Assembly (NCBI GenBank): GCA_021636625.1
Contig: JAJWLX010000001.1
Coordinates: 129,154-193,153, forward strand
Direction of reading: 5' to 3'
DNA: 64,000 bases
Source: Prevotella sp.
GTDB taxonomy: Bacteria; Bacteroidota; Bacteroidia; Bacteroidales; Bacteroidaceae
Shown here: positions 52,101 through 58,899 of the stretch, piece after piece
Layout of the letters: every line of letters begins with the position of its first letter
How positions within the stretch are numbered: position 1 is the first letter of the stretch
Program-made: the position numbers and the translations under genes
The notes under the pieces: model-generated
Seen by the model: the letters and a program-made list of their open reading frames with translations, nothing else
What the model was told of the DNA's origin: nothing
Database searches by the model: none

Positions 52101-52388
52101 TTCGAGAGTCATTTCGACTTCCACTTCGGTCAGAAGTTTGGCATCCGTACAGGTAAGTATGTACATGCTTTGGAACTGACTTTGGATATCATGAACGTGG
52201 CTAATCTCCTGAACAAGGATTGGGGCCGTACCTTCAGTAGTGGTTATAACAGTGAGTTTATTTCTCCTATTACATACAAGGGTGATGGTGTATTCCAGTT
52301 CGCTAACCCATCAGATATGCCTCTCAAATATCCTAGCTCATACTACAGCCGCTGGCGTGGCCAGGTTGGTTTGAAGTATACATTCTAA
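49182..52388 (+). CDS. Oar-like TonB-dependent receptor with carboxypeptidase-regulatory domain (paralogue 2)
   Basis: 1068 aa from the ATG at 49182, chosen because it gives [22 protein letters not shown], aligned exactly with paralogue 1; an in-frame start 45 bp upstream would add a non-signal extension. Regulatory domain ([32 protein letters not shown] in pieces), plug ([27 protein letters not shown]) and barrel ending GQVGLKYTF. Conservation with paralogue 1 is highest in the first 110 residues and plug and falls in the barrel loops, consistent with tandem duplication followed by ligand divergence. It has its own promoter and terminator. Confidence 0.9.
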   Translation: [1068 protein letters not shown]

Positions 52389-52424
52389 GGTATATACGAA
52401 TCGAGATTAACATATCATTAATAT

Positions 52425-52466
52425 AAAAAGAGGGTGAATCATAAGTTAATGATTCACCCTCTTTTT
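52425..52466. terminator. Bidirectional terminator between TonB receptor 2 and serine hydrolase
   Basis: AAAAAGAGGGTGAATCAT at 52425-52442 pairs perfectly with ATGATTCACCCTCTTTTT at 52449-52466 around a 6-nt loop. Confidence 0.92.
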
Positions 52467-52470
52467 GGTT

Positions 52471-53784
52471 TTATAAGAACAAGTCTTTCTTTGGCATGTT
52501 TGTCATATATTTCTTTCTCAGTTTCTCGAAGAAAGCCATTGTGTCGTTAGAGAAACCATGTCCCTTCCAGGTGGATGTGTTCGTGATGAGAATCCAGCAT
52601 TGGTTATCCGGATATTTCAGAATGATAGCAGATGTGCCTGCCAGCGAACCTGTACGAATCCATGGCTTGTTGCTCTTTGGTGTATAGTTCCAGCCGATAG
52701 AGTATTGGTGGTCGGGCTGCTCGGTGGTCATAAACTGGATGCTCTTTTTGCTCAGGATATCCTTGACATGTGGCAAACCATCGATGCTGGCAATAAAGCG
52801 GCTCAACTCTGCAGTCGAACCACACCAGGCGCCTGCACCTGAAAGGCGAGGGAGGTCGGTATCTCCATAGCATTTCTCTACCAGTCGTCCACTGTTGTTG
52901 TATTCATACACAGGAATGCTGCCCTGGTGCATGTAGTACTTCGTCTCGTTAGGTCGGCGGTCCTTTAAGTAAGTGCCGGCAATGTGCATATCGTAGCAGC
53001 CGGCTGGGTGGAGCACATACTTCTGCATGAAGTTTTCATATTTCATTCCGCTCTTCTTTTCTATAATCATGGAGAGAATCATGTAGCCCAGATTGCTGTA
53101 GCATTTGCCTTCGCCAGGAGTATAACCCAAGTGGCGCTTCAAGAGAATCTTGAGCAGAGTAGGGTGATCAGGTGGCGTCTTAAGATGGTTCTGCATCATG
53201 ATGTAGCGGGTGGAAGATACCGGGTCGCCGGCATAATTGTTGAAACCAGCCTGATGGCGCAGCAACTGTTCTACGGTGATGTCGTAATATCGCTGGTCCT
53301 TGATACTGTTGTTGTAAACGGTATCGCGCAGGATTCCCTTTTTGCCAAACACCTTCTCGTTCAGCTTGAGTTTCTTCATCTCCTGCAACTTCATGATACC
53401 TACGGCTGTAATCAGTTTCGATACCGAGGCGAAGCGCATCAGCATGTTAGGCTCCATTCTGATTCCTCGCTCCTTATCTGCCATTCCGAATCCGCGGGCA
53501 TAGAGTAGCGAGTCGTTGCGGGTGATGACGAGTTGGGCTCCATTGATTTCCCATCTCTTTAGATACCTTTCTATTACCGAGTCCATCTCATGATATTCCT
53601 TCCCCTCTGTCAGGGCATTTGAGATGGAATCGTTGATGTGAGCCTTAGGGAGCGAATCTGCCGCCTTGTTCTTGTCTGATGCTGATGTACAGCGAGATAC
53701 ACAGCTGTGTGTAGTCCATCCTACGATTGCCGTAAAGGTAAGCAATATGATTGCTATGCGTTTTTTTCTTAGTCTTCTTGCCAT
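52471..53784 (-). CDS. Serine hydrolase, class C beta-lactamase/penicillin-binding-protein-like lipoprotein
   Basis: 437 aa from the ATG at 53784. That start lies downstream of the -7 element at 53804-53811, whereas the more upstream in-frame start would lie within the promoter. N-terminus MARRLRKKRIAIILLTFTAIVGWTTHSC carries a lipobox-like THSC (Cys28). Residues from about 65 form the beta-lactamase class C fold: active-site Ser120-x-x-Lys123 (FASVSKLIT), Tyr229-Ser-Asn231 (CYSNLGYM) and, near the C-terminus, a RTGSLAGT segment in the KTG position. Substrate unknown: it could be a carboxypeptidase or esterase as easily as a beta-lactamase. Confidence 0.85.
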   Translation of the reverse strand: MARRLRKKRIAIILLTFTAIVGWTTHSCVSRCTSASDKNKAADSLPKAHINDSISNALTEGKEYHEMDSVIERYLKRWEINGAQLVITRNDSLLYARGFGMADKERGIRMEPNMLMRFASVSKLITAVGIMKLQEMKKLKLNEKVFGKKGILRDTVYNNSIKDQRYYDITVEQLLRHQAGFNNYAGDPVSSTRYIMMQNHLKTPPDHPTLLKILLKRHLGYTPGEGKCYSNLGYMILSMIIEKKSGMKYENFMQKYVLHPAGCYDMHIAGTYLKDRRPNETKYYMHQGSIPVYEYNNSGRLVEKCYGDTDLPRLSGAGAWCGSTAELSRFIASIDGLPHVKDILSKKSIQFMTTEQPDHQYSIGWNYTPKSNKPWIRTGSLAGTSAIILKYPDNQCWILITNTSTWKGHGFSNDTMAFFEKLRKKYMTNMPKKDLFL

Positions 53785-53803
53785 TTTATTTAATTTTTCT
53801 ATG

Positions 53804-53834
53804 CAAAGATAATGCAATCTTCTCAAAAAACAAA
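53804..53834 (-). promoter_or_regulatory. Promoter for the serine hydrolase
   Basis: On minus, TTTG (CAAA on plus, 53831-53834) and TATCTTTG (CAAAGATA on plus, 53804-53811), spacer 19 nt. This promoter fixes the hydrolase start codon at 53784. Confidence 0.8.
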
Positions 53835-53859
53835 ACATTGAAAATATATTTAAATTTAT

Positions 53860-53890
53860 TTTGTATTGTCTCTGAATTATCGTACCTTTG
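53860..53890 (+). promoter_or_regulatory. Promoter for the metallophosphoesterase
   Basis: TTTG at 53860-53863 and TACCTTTG at 53883-53890, spacer 19 nt. It leaves a leader of fewer than 20 nt before the ATG at 53914. Confidence 0.85.
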
Positions 53891-53913
53891 TACCCAGTTT
53901 ATAAAGAAAAACA

Positions 53914-55047
53914 ATGAAGAAGATAATAAAGAAGGTATTAAGATCCATATTCTATATAGTAGTCATGTCGGTTCTGGCATTCCTGCCCGACTTCTGGCTT
54001 TGGCACATCGGGGTGAGTGAATGGCCTTTGCTGCTAGCCATCTTATGGTGGGTTCCCTCGTTGCTGCTTGTTCTTGCCGAGGTGGGCTTGCAGATGGGAT
54101 TCTTCCACAAGTTGTCCGTCCGTGTACTCTTTACTACCATACTTTTCTCGGCATTCCCTAAGGTTGTCTTCATCCTGTTCGATGCATTTCTTCCTTGGTT
54201 CTTTGCTCTGATTCCTGCTTTGGGTGTAATGGGTTGGTTTGCCTTCGGCTTTATAGAGGGTTGGAAGCGGTTAGAACTGAAACACATCACCTTTACCTCG
54301 CCCGACTTGCCACCTTATTTTGATGGTTACCGTCTGGTGCAGATTACCGACTTTCATCTCGGCTCGTTTCCTCCCGGCAATGATTTCGTGCAGAAAGTGG
54401 TGGATGCGACTAACAATGAAGAACCCGATATGATTCTCTTCACGGGTGATCTTGTCAATAACCAAGCCAGCGAAGTGGAGCCTTATCTGAAGACGTTGGG
54501 GCAGCTTCATGCCCAAGATGGCATCTATTCTATCTGGGGCAATCATGATTATTGTGAATATGGCAACAATCATTCTATCGGCGCTTTGAAGAGAAACCGA
54601 CGTATGCTCTATGGTTATCAGGAAAGTTTGGGGTGGCATCAGCTGATGAACGAACATCATGTGGTGAGTCATGGTATGTCATCTATTGCTGTAATAGGCG
54701 TAGAGAATCCCGGTCAGCCTCCTTTCACCAATCGCAGTAATCTGAAGAAAGCGATGAAGGGGGTGGATCCAGATATGTTTAAAATCCTCTTGAGTCATGA
54801 TCCTCATCATTGGCGCAGAGAAGTAGTTGGTAAGAAAATACAGCTCACGCTGGCAGGACATACGCATGCCGGACAATTGAAAATAGGTAAATGGACGCCT
54901 GCCCGTCTGGCTTTCAAAGAGTGGGGTGGAGCTTACCGGATTGGTGAGCAGATGCTCTATGTATCATCGGGTATTGGTGGGTCTTTTCCTTTCCGCCTAG
55001 GCGCATGGCCCGAACTGACCGTTGTCACGTTAAAGCGTGATTTATGA
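53914..55047 (+). CDS. Membrane-anchored calcineurin-like metallophosphoesterase
   Basis: 377 aa. About four N-terminal membrane helices (residues 10-125) anchor a phosphoesterase domain with the full metal-ligand set: QITDFHLGSFP, FTGDLVNN, IWGNHDYCEYG, LLSHDPHHW and LAGHTHAGQLK. That order (DxH, GDxxD-like, GNHD, H, GHxH) defines the calcineurin-like metallophosphoesterases, and the membrane-anchored form resembles the YkuE/LpxH-distant group acting at the envelope. Substrate unknown. It has its own promoter immediately upstream; the following 260 bp contain a second short transcription unit. Confidence 0.88.
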   Translation: MKKIIKKVLRSIFYIVVMSVLAFLPDFWLWHIGVSEWPLLLAILWWVPSLLLVLAEVGLQMGFFHKLSVRVLFTTILFSAFPKVVFILFDAFLPWFFALIPALGVMGWFAFGFIEGWKRLELKHITFTSPDLPPYFDGYRLVQITDFHLGSFPPGNDFVQKVVDATNNEEPDMILFTGDLVNNQASEVEPYLKTLGQLHAQDGIYSIWGNHDYCEYGNNHSIGALKRNRRMLYGYQESLGWHQLMNEHHVVSHGMSSIAVIGVENPGQPPFTNRSNLKKAMKGVDPDMFKILLSHDPHHWRREVVGKKIQLTLAGHTHAGQLKIGKWTPARLAFKEWGGAYRIGEQMLYVSSGIGGSFPFRLGAWPELTVVTLKRDL

Positions 55048-55139
55048 GGCAAGTAGATGACATAACTGGTGCTAAAGTGTTAAAACATAGTTAAATATTA
55101 GCTGTTTGAACCATTGTGAAGAAAATAATGAGTTAAAAA

Positions 55140-55170
55140 TTTGGTGGTTCGAATTAATGTTGTAACTTTG
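55140..55170 (+). promoter_or_regulatory. Promoter of a short transcript upstream of queH
   Basis: TTTG at 55140-55143 and TAACTTTG at 55163-55170, spacer 19 nt, an excellent consensus match located 140 nt before the queH start codon. Confidence 0.8.
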
Positions 55171-55176
55171 CACTAG

Positions 55177-55236
55177 TTTTCGCATATATTTGGGCAAATG
55201 GGGGGTGTCGTGAGATTGTACTCCATTTGTTTTTTT
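55177..55236 (+). ncRNA. Candidate small RNA or attenuated leader upstream of queH
   Basis: About 25 nt after the promoter, CAAATGG at 55195-55201 pairs with CCATTTG at 55223-55229, followed by seven T. The loop contains TGTCGTGAGA (55206-55215), identical to the candidate RNA at 37657-37722. As queH lies downstream on the same strand, it could be a stand-alone RNA or a leader whose terminator is sometimes read through. It does not resemble a preQ1 riboswitch. Confidence 0.5.
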
Positions 55237-55309
55237 GAAGCAAGGCGAAAATACTTCGTAACAGAAGTAGCTGTTCACATTTTAAATTTTACATTTAATA
55301 TTGATAATA

Positions 55310-55915
55310 ATGAAGATTCCTGTAGAAGAACAATATAAATACGTAAAACTTACTCTCCCGGATGGAAGCAAGGCTGAAGGTCAGGCTGTCTTGTTGCATG
55401 CCTGTTGTGCACCTTGTTCGTCGGCCATTGTAGAATGTATGCTTCGTAATGGCATGAAGCCTACTGTATATTTCAGTAACAGTAATATCTATCCTCAGCA
55501 GGAGTATGATGTCCGTAAACATGAACTGAAACGATTCCTGGAAGCCCAGAATGTACCTTATGTAGAGGATGAGTATGATCATCAGGAGTGGCTTTCTGTT
55601 ATAAAGGGCTTAGAGGATGAACCCGAACGTGGCAGCCGTTGTTCTGTCTGCTTTCAGTTCCGCCTCTCGCATGCAGCCAAGTATGCGCAGGAGCATGGAT
55701 TTCACCTTCTCACTACCACGTTGGCATCTTCGCGCTGGAAGAATATCAAGCAGATTGATACTGCAGGGCATCTTGCCGTTGAGGCTTATCCTGATGTAGA
55801 ATGGTGGGATATGAATTGGCGAAAGGGTGGTTTGCAGAATCGCCGAGGTGAACTCTTGAGAATCAATGAATTCTATAATCAGTTATATTGTGGTTGTGAA
55901 TTCAGTATGAGATAA
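55310..55915 (+). CDS. queH: QueH, epoxyqueuosine reductase
   Basis: 201 aa from the ATG at 55310; an in-frame TTG three codons earlier is less likely. The cysteine pattern is that of the DUF208/QueH family: HACCAPCS (Cys32, 33, 36), RCSVCFQFRL (Cys111, 114) and YCGCEFS near the C-terminus, which ligate an Fe-S cluster and a mononuclear iron. QueH reduces epoxyqueuosine to queuosine in tRNA anticodons, replacing the cobalamin enzyme QueG. No other queuosine genes are in the window. A terminator shared with fhs follows. Confidence 0.93.
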   Translation: MKIPVEEQYKYVKLTLPDGSKAEGQAVLLHACCAPCSSAIVECMLRNGMKPTVYFSNSNIYPQQEYDVRKHELKRFLEAQNVPYVEDEYDHQEWLSVIKGLEDEPERGSRCSVCFQFRLSHAAKYAQEHGFHLLTTTLASSRWKNIKQIDTAGHLAVEAYPDVEWWDMNWRKGGLQNRRGELLRINEFYNQLYCGCEFSMR

Positions 55916-55920
55916 ATGAA

Positions 55921-55953
55921 AAAGCCCAGGACATCACGCCCTGGGCTTTTTTT
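55921..55953. terminator. Bidirectional terminator between queH and fhs
   Basis: AAAGCCCAGG at 55921-55930 pairs with CCTGGGCTTT at 55940-55949, followed by TTTT. Confidence 0.9.
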
Positions 55954-55979
55954 ATATGAATCTGTGAAATTTGTAGTGC

Positions 55980-57644
55980 TTATGAAAGACCTGTAATCTC
56001 ACCGTTTACTACATCAATGCGCTCAGCCTGTGGACTCTTTGGCAAACCTGGCATACGCATGATAGGACCAGCGATGACTACAATCATCTCGGCACCCATA
56101 TTTACGGTGATGTCGCGAACGTGGAGCTCGAAGCCTTCTGTAGGACCGTATGCCTTGGCATCAGTAGAGAAACTGTACTGAGTCTTGGCAATACAGATAG
56201 GGAATTTCTCGGCACCCAACTTCTTGATTTCTTCAATCATCGCCTTGGCAGAATCGCTCAGTGTTACGCTGCCGGCACCATAGAGGTTGAAGGCAACATC
56301 CTCGATTTTCTTCTCCACTGGCTCATCGTCATCGTAGGTGAAGTAGAGAGGAGCAGATGGATGCTCATCGATGGTCTTCACAACGAGCTCTGCCAATTCC
56401 ATTGCACCCTTGCCACCTTCGGCAAAGGCACTGTTGACTGCGAATCCGCAACCCATCTCTTCGCAATGCTTGCGCAATACATCGATTTCCTCATCGGTAT
56501 CAGTAGCAAACTTATTGAAAGCGATGACTACAGTTTGACCAAAGCTCTGGAGATTCTTCACATGCTTGTCGAGGTTCCAGTAACCGGCTTCCATACCAGC
56601 TACGTTAGGCTCCTTGATGTTCTCCAGAGCTACGCCACCATGCATCTTCAAAGCCTGGAGAGTAACGACGAGAACAGTAAGGTCTGGTTGCAAACCAGTC
56701 TTGCGGCACTTGATATTGTAGAATTTCTCTGCACCGAGATCTGCACCGAATCCTGCCTCTGTAATGGCATAGTCGCCATACTCAAGAGCAGCAGCAGTAG
56801 CCATGACGGAATTGCAGCCATGAGCAATGTTGGCAAAAGGACCGCAATGAACAAATGCCGGTGTTCCCTCTGTTGTCTGAACCAGATTTGGCTTCAAAGC
56901 ATCGAGAAGGAGAGCAACGATACTGCCACCTACACCCATATCCTTTACGGTAAATGGCTTGTCGTCCTCGGTGATGCCCAGGAGGATGTTATCTATACGG
57001 CGACGAAGATCATCGATGCTTGTTGCAAAACACATGATAGCCATGATTTCAGAAGCAGGAGTGATATCGAAGCCTGTCTCAGTCTCGATGCCGTTTTTAT
57101 CGCCGATACCGGTGATGATGCGGCGGAGACCACGGTCGTTTACGTCCATCACGCGGCGCCAGAGAATCTTCTTCAACTTGAATCCCTCTGCCTCGTGCTG
57201 GAAACGGTAGTTATCCAGGAGGGCAGCAATCATGTTGTTGGCCTCTGTAATGGCATGGAAATCGCCAGTGAAATGGAGATTAATCTTATCCATAGGCAAA
57301 ACCTGGGCGTAACCGCCACCTGCAGCACCACCCTTCATGCCGAAGCAAGGACCCAGAGATGGTTCGCGAAGAGCCACTACAGCCTTCTTGCCAATCTTCT
57401 GCATACCCAGGGCGAGACCCACGGATACGGTGGTCTTGCCATTACCAGCCTTGGTAGGACTGATAGCGGTAACGAGGATGAGATGATGGTTCTTAAACTT
57501 GTTTCTGTCAATTTTGTCCGTAGTAATCTTAGCGATGTAACGGCCGTAGTTTTCCACTTGGTCTTCGTGAATTCCAAGTTCTGCTGCCACTTCATTGATA
57601 GGGCGCAATTTTACTGATTTAGCTATTTCAATATCTGTTAACAT
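55980..57644 (-). CDS. fhs: Formate-tetrahydrofolate ligase
   Basis: 554 aa from the ATG at 57644 ([20 protein letters not shown]); a further upstream in-frame start crosses the promoter and is rejected. The nucleotide loop [11 protein letters not shown], the signature [24 protein letters not shown] and the C-terminal [18 protein letters not shown] are those of formyltetrahydrofolate synthetase, which makes 10-formyl-THF from formate, THF and ATP. A minus -7 element TACCTTTG (CAAAGGTA on plus, 57666-57673) gives a very short leader. Its proximity to pflB/pflA links formate production and its assimilation. Confidence 0.96.
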   Translation of the reverse strand: MLTDIEIAKSVKLRPINEVAAELGIHEDQVENYGRYIAKITTDKIDRNKFKNHHLILVTAISPTKAGNGKTTVSVGLALGMQKIGKKAVVALREPSLGPCFGMKGGAAGGGYAQVLPMDKINLHFTGDFHAITEANNMIAALLDNYRFQHEAEGFKLKKILWRRVMDVNDRGLRRIITGIGDKNGIETETGFDITPASEIMAIMCFATSIDDLRRRIDNILLGITEDDKPFTVKDMGVGGSIVALLLDALKPNLVQTTEGTPAFVHCGPFANIAHGCNSVMATAAALEYGDYAITEAGFGADLGAEKFYNIKCRKTGLQPDLTVLVVTLQALKMHGGVALENIKEPNVAGMEAGYWNLDKHVKNLQSFGQTVVIAFNKFATDTDEEIDVLRKHCEEMGCGFAVNSAFAEGGKGAMELAELVVKTIDEHPSAPLYFTYDDDEPVEKKIEDVAFNLYGAGSVTLSDSAKAMIEEIKKLGAEKFPICIAKTQYSFSTDAKAYGPTEGFELHVRDITVNMGAEMIVVIAGPIMRMPGLPKSPQAERIDVVNGEITGLS

Positions 57645-57665
57645 AAAATAAATAGTTTTATGGTG

Positions 57666-57673
57666 CAAAGGTA
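57666..57673 (-). promoter_or_regulatory. -7 element for fhs
   Basis: CAAAGGTA on plus reads TACCTTTG on minus. No TTTG is seen at the expected -33 distance, where the DNA is A-rich. Confidence 0.6.
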
Positions 57674-57801
57674 CAGAAAAGTATTCATATATTAAAATAA
57701 GAAAGTATAAAAAAACAAAATAAAAAAAAGGAAGACTTCCCCATTTCCAAATGATGAAGTTTAAAAAAGGTAAATTATAGGATTTTGTCGTGTGAATGTA
57801 G

Positions 57802-57809
57802 TACCTTTG
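57802..57809 (+). promoter_or_regulatory. -7 element for thiE
   Basis: TACCTTTG at 57802-57809. The nearest TTTG (57784-57787) is only 14 nt away, shorter than consensus, so the -33 box may be non-canonical. No thiamine riboswitch (THI box) is seen in the 27-nt leader. Confidence 0.6.
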
Positions 57810-57835
57810 CAAGCGGATTTTATATTTTAGAACGT

Positions 57836-58525
57836 ATGAACAAGTCTTTAGCATTAGCTCATTTTCAGACGAGCTTTCAGTTTATCACGCATCAGAACGA
57901 GCGCTTCTCTTATCTCGAAGGTGCCTATCTGGCACTTATCGGGGGATGTAGTTGGGTTCAGCTTCGCATGAAGGGTGCTACCGATGAAGAGGTAGAGCCT
58001 ATAGCCCGTAAGTTGAAGTTGGCTTGCGAGGGTGCCGGTGCAACCTTTATTCTCGACGACCGCGTAGAACTGGTGAAGAAGTTACAGATAGATGGTGTAC
58101 ATCTTGGCAAGAACGATATGCCGGTTGATGAGGCACGTAAGTTCCTGGGTGATGAATTCATTATCGGAGGCACAGCCAATACTTTTGATGATATTTGCCG
58201 TTTGCATGAACAGGGGGCTGATTATATCGGTTGCGGTCCGTTCCGCTATACCACTACCAAGGAGAAACTCTCTCCGGTGTTGGGCATAGAGGGTTATCGC
58301 CAGATTATTGAGCAGATGAGGGAGAATAAAATCTCTCTGCCAATGGTAGCTATCGGAGGCTTGACTCCAGACGATATAGATCCGCTTGCAGAATTGGGCA
58401 TCGGTGTAGCTATGAGCGGTACAATTCTGAATGCTGAGAACCCTGTAGCCATGACACGTCAGATTCATGAGAAGTGCTTCGGATTATGTCTCGAAAATTT
58501 CAATCATTTCTTTGAGAATCAGTAG
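57836..58525 (+). CDS. thiE: Thiamine phosphate synthase
   Basis: 229 aa from the ATG at 57836. The TIM-barrel motifs of ThiE are present: [79 protein letters not shown] in pieces, and [14 protein letters not shown] with GVAMSGTI. It joins HMP-PP and HET-P to thiamine phosphate. Standing alone, away from a thi operon and without a THI box, it may be a second copy or be regulated elsewhere. The phosphate-binding and diphosphate-binding residues look intact. Confidence 0.92.
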   Translation: MNKSLALAHFQTSFQFITHQNERFSYLEGAYLALIGGCSWVQLRMKGATDEEVEPIARKLKLACEGAGATFILDDRVELVKKLQIDGVHLGKNDMPVDEARKFLGDEFIIGGTANTFDDICRLHEQGADYIGCGPFRYTTTKEKLSPVLGIEGYRQIIEQMRENKISLPMVAIGGLTPDDIDPLAELGIGVAMSGTILNAENPVAMTRQIHEKCFGLCLENFNHFFENQ

Positions 58526-58555
58526 AATGATACTCATAAATGATGATTTTGCATA

Positions 58556-58592
58556 GAAAAGAGAAGAAATTTTAGGTTTTTCTTCTCTTTTC
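58556..58592 (+). terminator. Hairpin after thiE
   Basis: GAAAAGAGAAGAAA at 58556-58569 pairs with TTTCTTCTCTTTTC at 58579-58592. The right arm itself is T-rich and is followed by TCATTTTA. It overlaps the -33 region of the next promoter. Confidence 0.65.
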
Positions 58593-58606
58593 TCATTTTA
58601 TTGTTG

Positions 58607-58614
58607 TAACTTTG
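58607..58614 (+). promoter_or_regulatory. -7 element upstream of the 34-codon ORF
   Basis: TAACTTTG at 58607-58614, with transcription expected near 58621. No clear TTTG at -33, which falls inside the thiE hairpin. Confidence 0.6.
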
Positions 58615-58669
58615 CATCCGCATTGCAAAACTGTTGCAAGCCAATTACAAATAATAGAATTTAAAAGAC

Positions 58670-58774
58670 ATGAAATTAATAGTGGGAATTAACTTAGGAA
58701 ATATAGGAAAAACAGATGCTGTCGGAAAGAACGATAACATCATGATATACGCACCTTCAAATAAAGGTGCTTAA
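58670..58774 (+). CDS. 34-codon small ORF upstream of pflB (leader peptide or small protein)
   Basis: ATG at 58670 and TAA at 58772-58774 encode 34 residues beginning MKLIVGINLGNIGKTDAVGK and ending APSNKGA. The AAAAGAC directly before the ATG is a typical Bacteroidota start context, and a vegetative -7 element lies 56 nt upstream. A hairpin GCACCTT/AAGGTGC (58751-58770) covers its last codons and a strong terminator starts 4 bp after its stop. No runs of a regulatory amino acid are seen. It could be a free-standing small protein, a leader peptide for pflB or part of a structured RNA. Confidence 0.5.
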   Translation: MKLIVGINLGNIGKTDAVGKNDNIMIYAPSNKGA

Positions 58775-58777
58775 AAA

Positions 58778-58807
58778 CCCGGGCACAAACGTGTTCGGGC
58801 TTTTTTA
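58778..58807 (+). terminator. Terminator or attenuator between the small ORF and pflB
   Basis: CCCGGGCAC at 58778-58786 pairs with GTGTTCGGG at 58791-58799 (two G-U pairs, AAAC loop), followed by CTTTTTTATTTT. I see no consensus TAnnTTTG promoter between here and pflB at 58900, so pflB may rely on read-through. Confidence 0.75.
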
Positions 58808-58899
58808 TTTTACTATATATATAGGTGTAAAACCAACTCAAAATAGATAGTGTGTGCAAAATATATAATTATTAACTTTATAAAAAAAAAGGTATTAAA

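Noticed and set aside
55237..55309. PreQ1 riboswitch upstream of queH
   Set aside because: No match to the preQ1-I or preQ1-II core; only small hairpins are seen.
56121..57617. Long plus-strand ORF (498 aa) opposite fhs
   Set aside because: It is wholly antisense to formate-tetrahydrofolate ligase, has no signal for a known family and arises from the codon bias of the real gene.
57774..57835. Thiamine (THI box) riboswitch upstream of thiE
   Set aside because: The leader is only about 27 nt and has no THI-box core.
57645..57854. In-frame 70-residue N-terminal extension of fhs
   Set aside because: It crosses the fhs -7 element and is unlike any known Fhs N-terminus.
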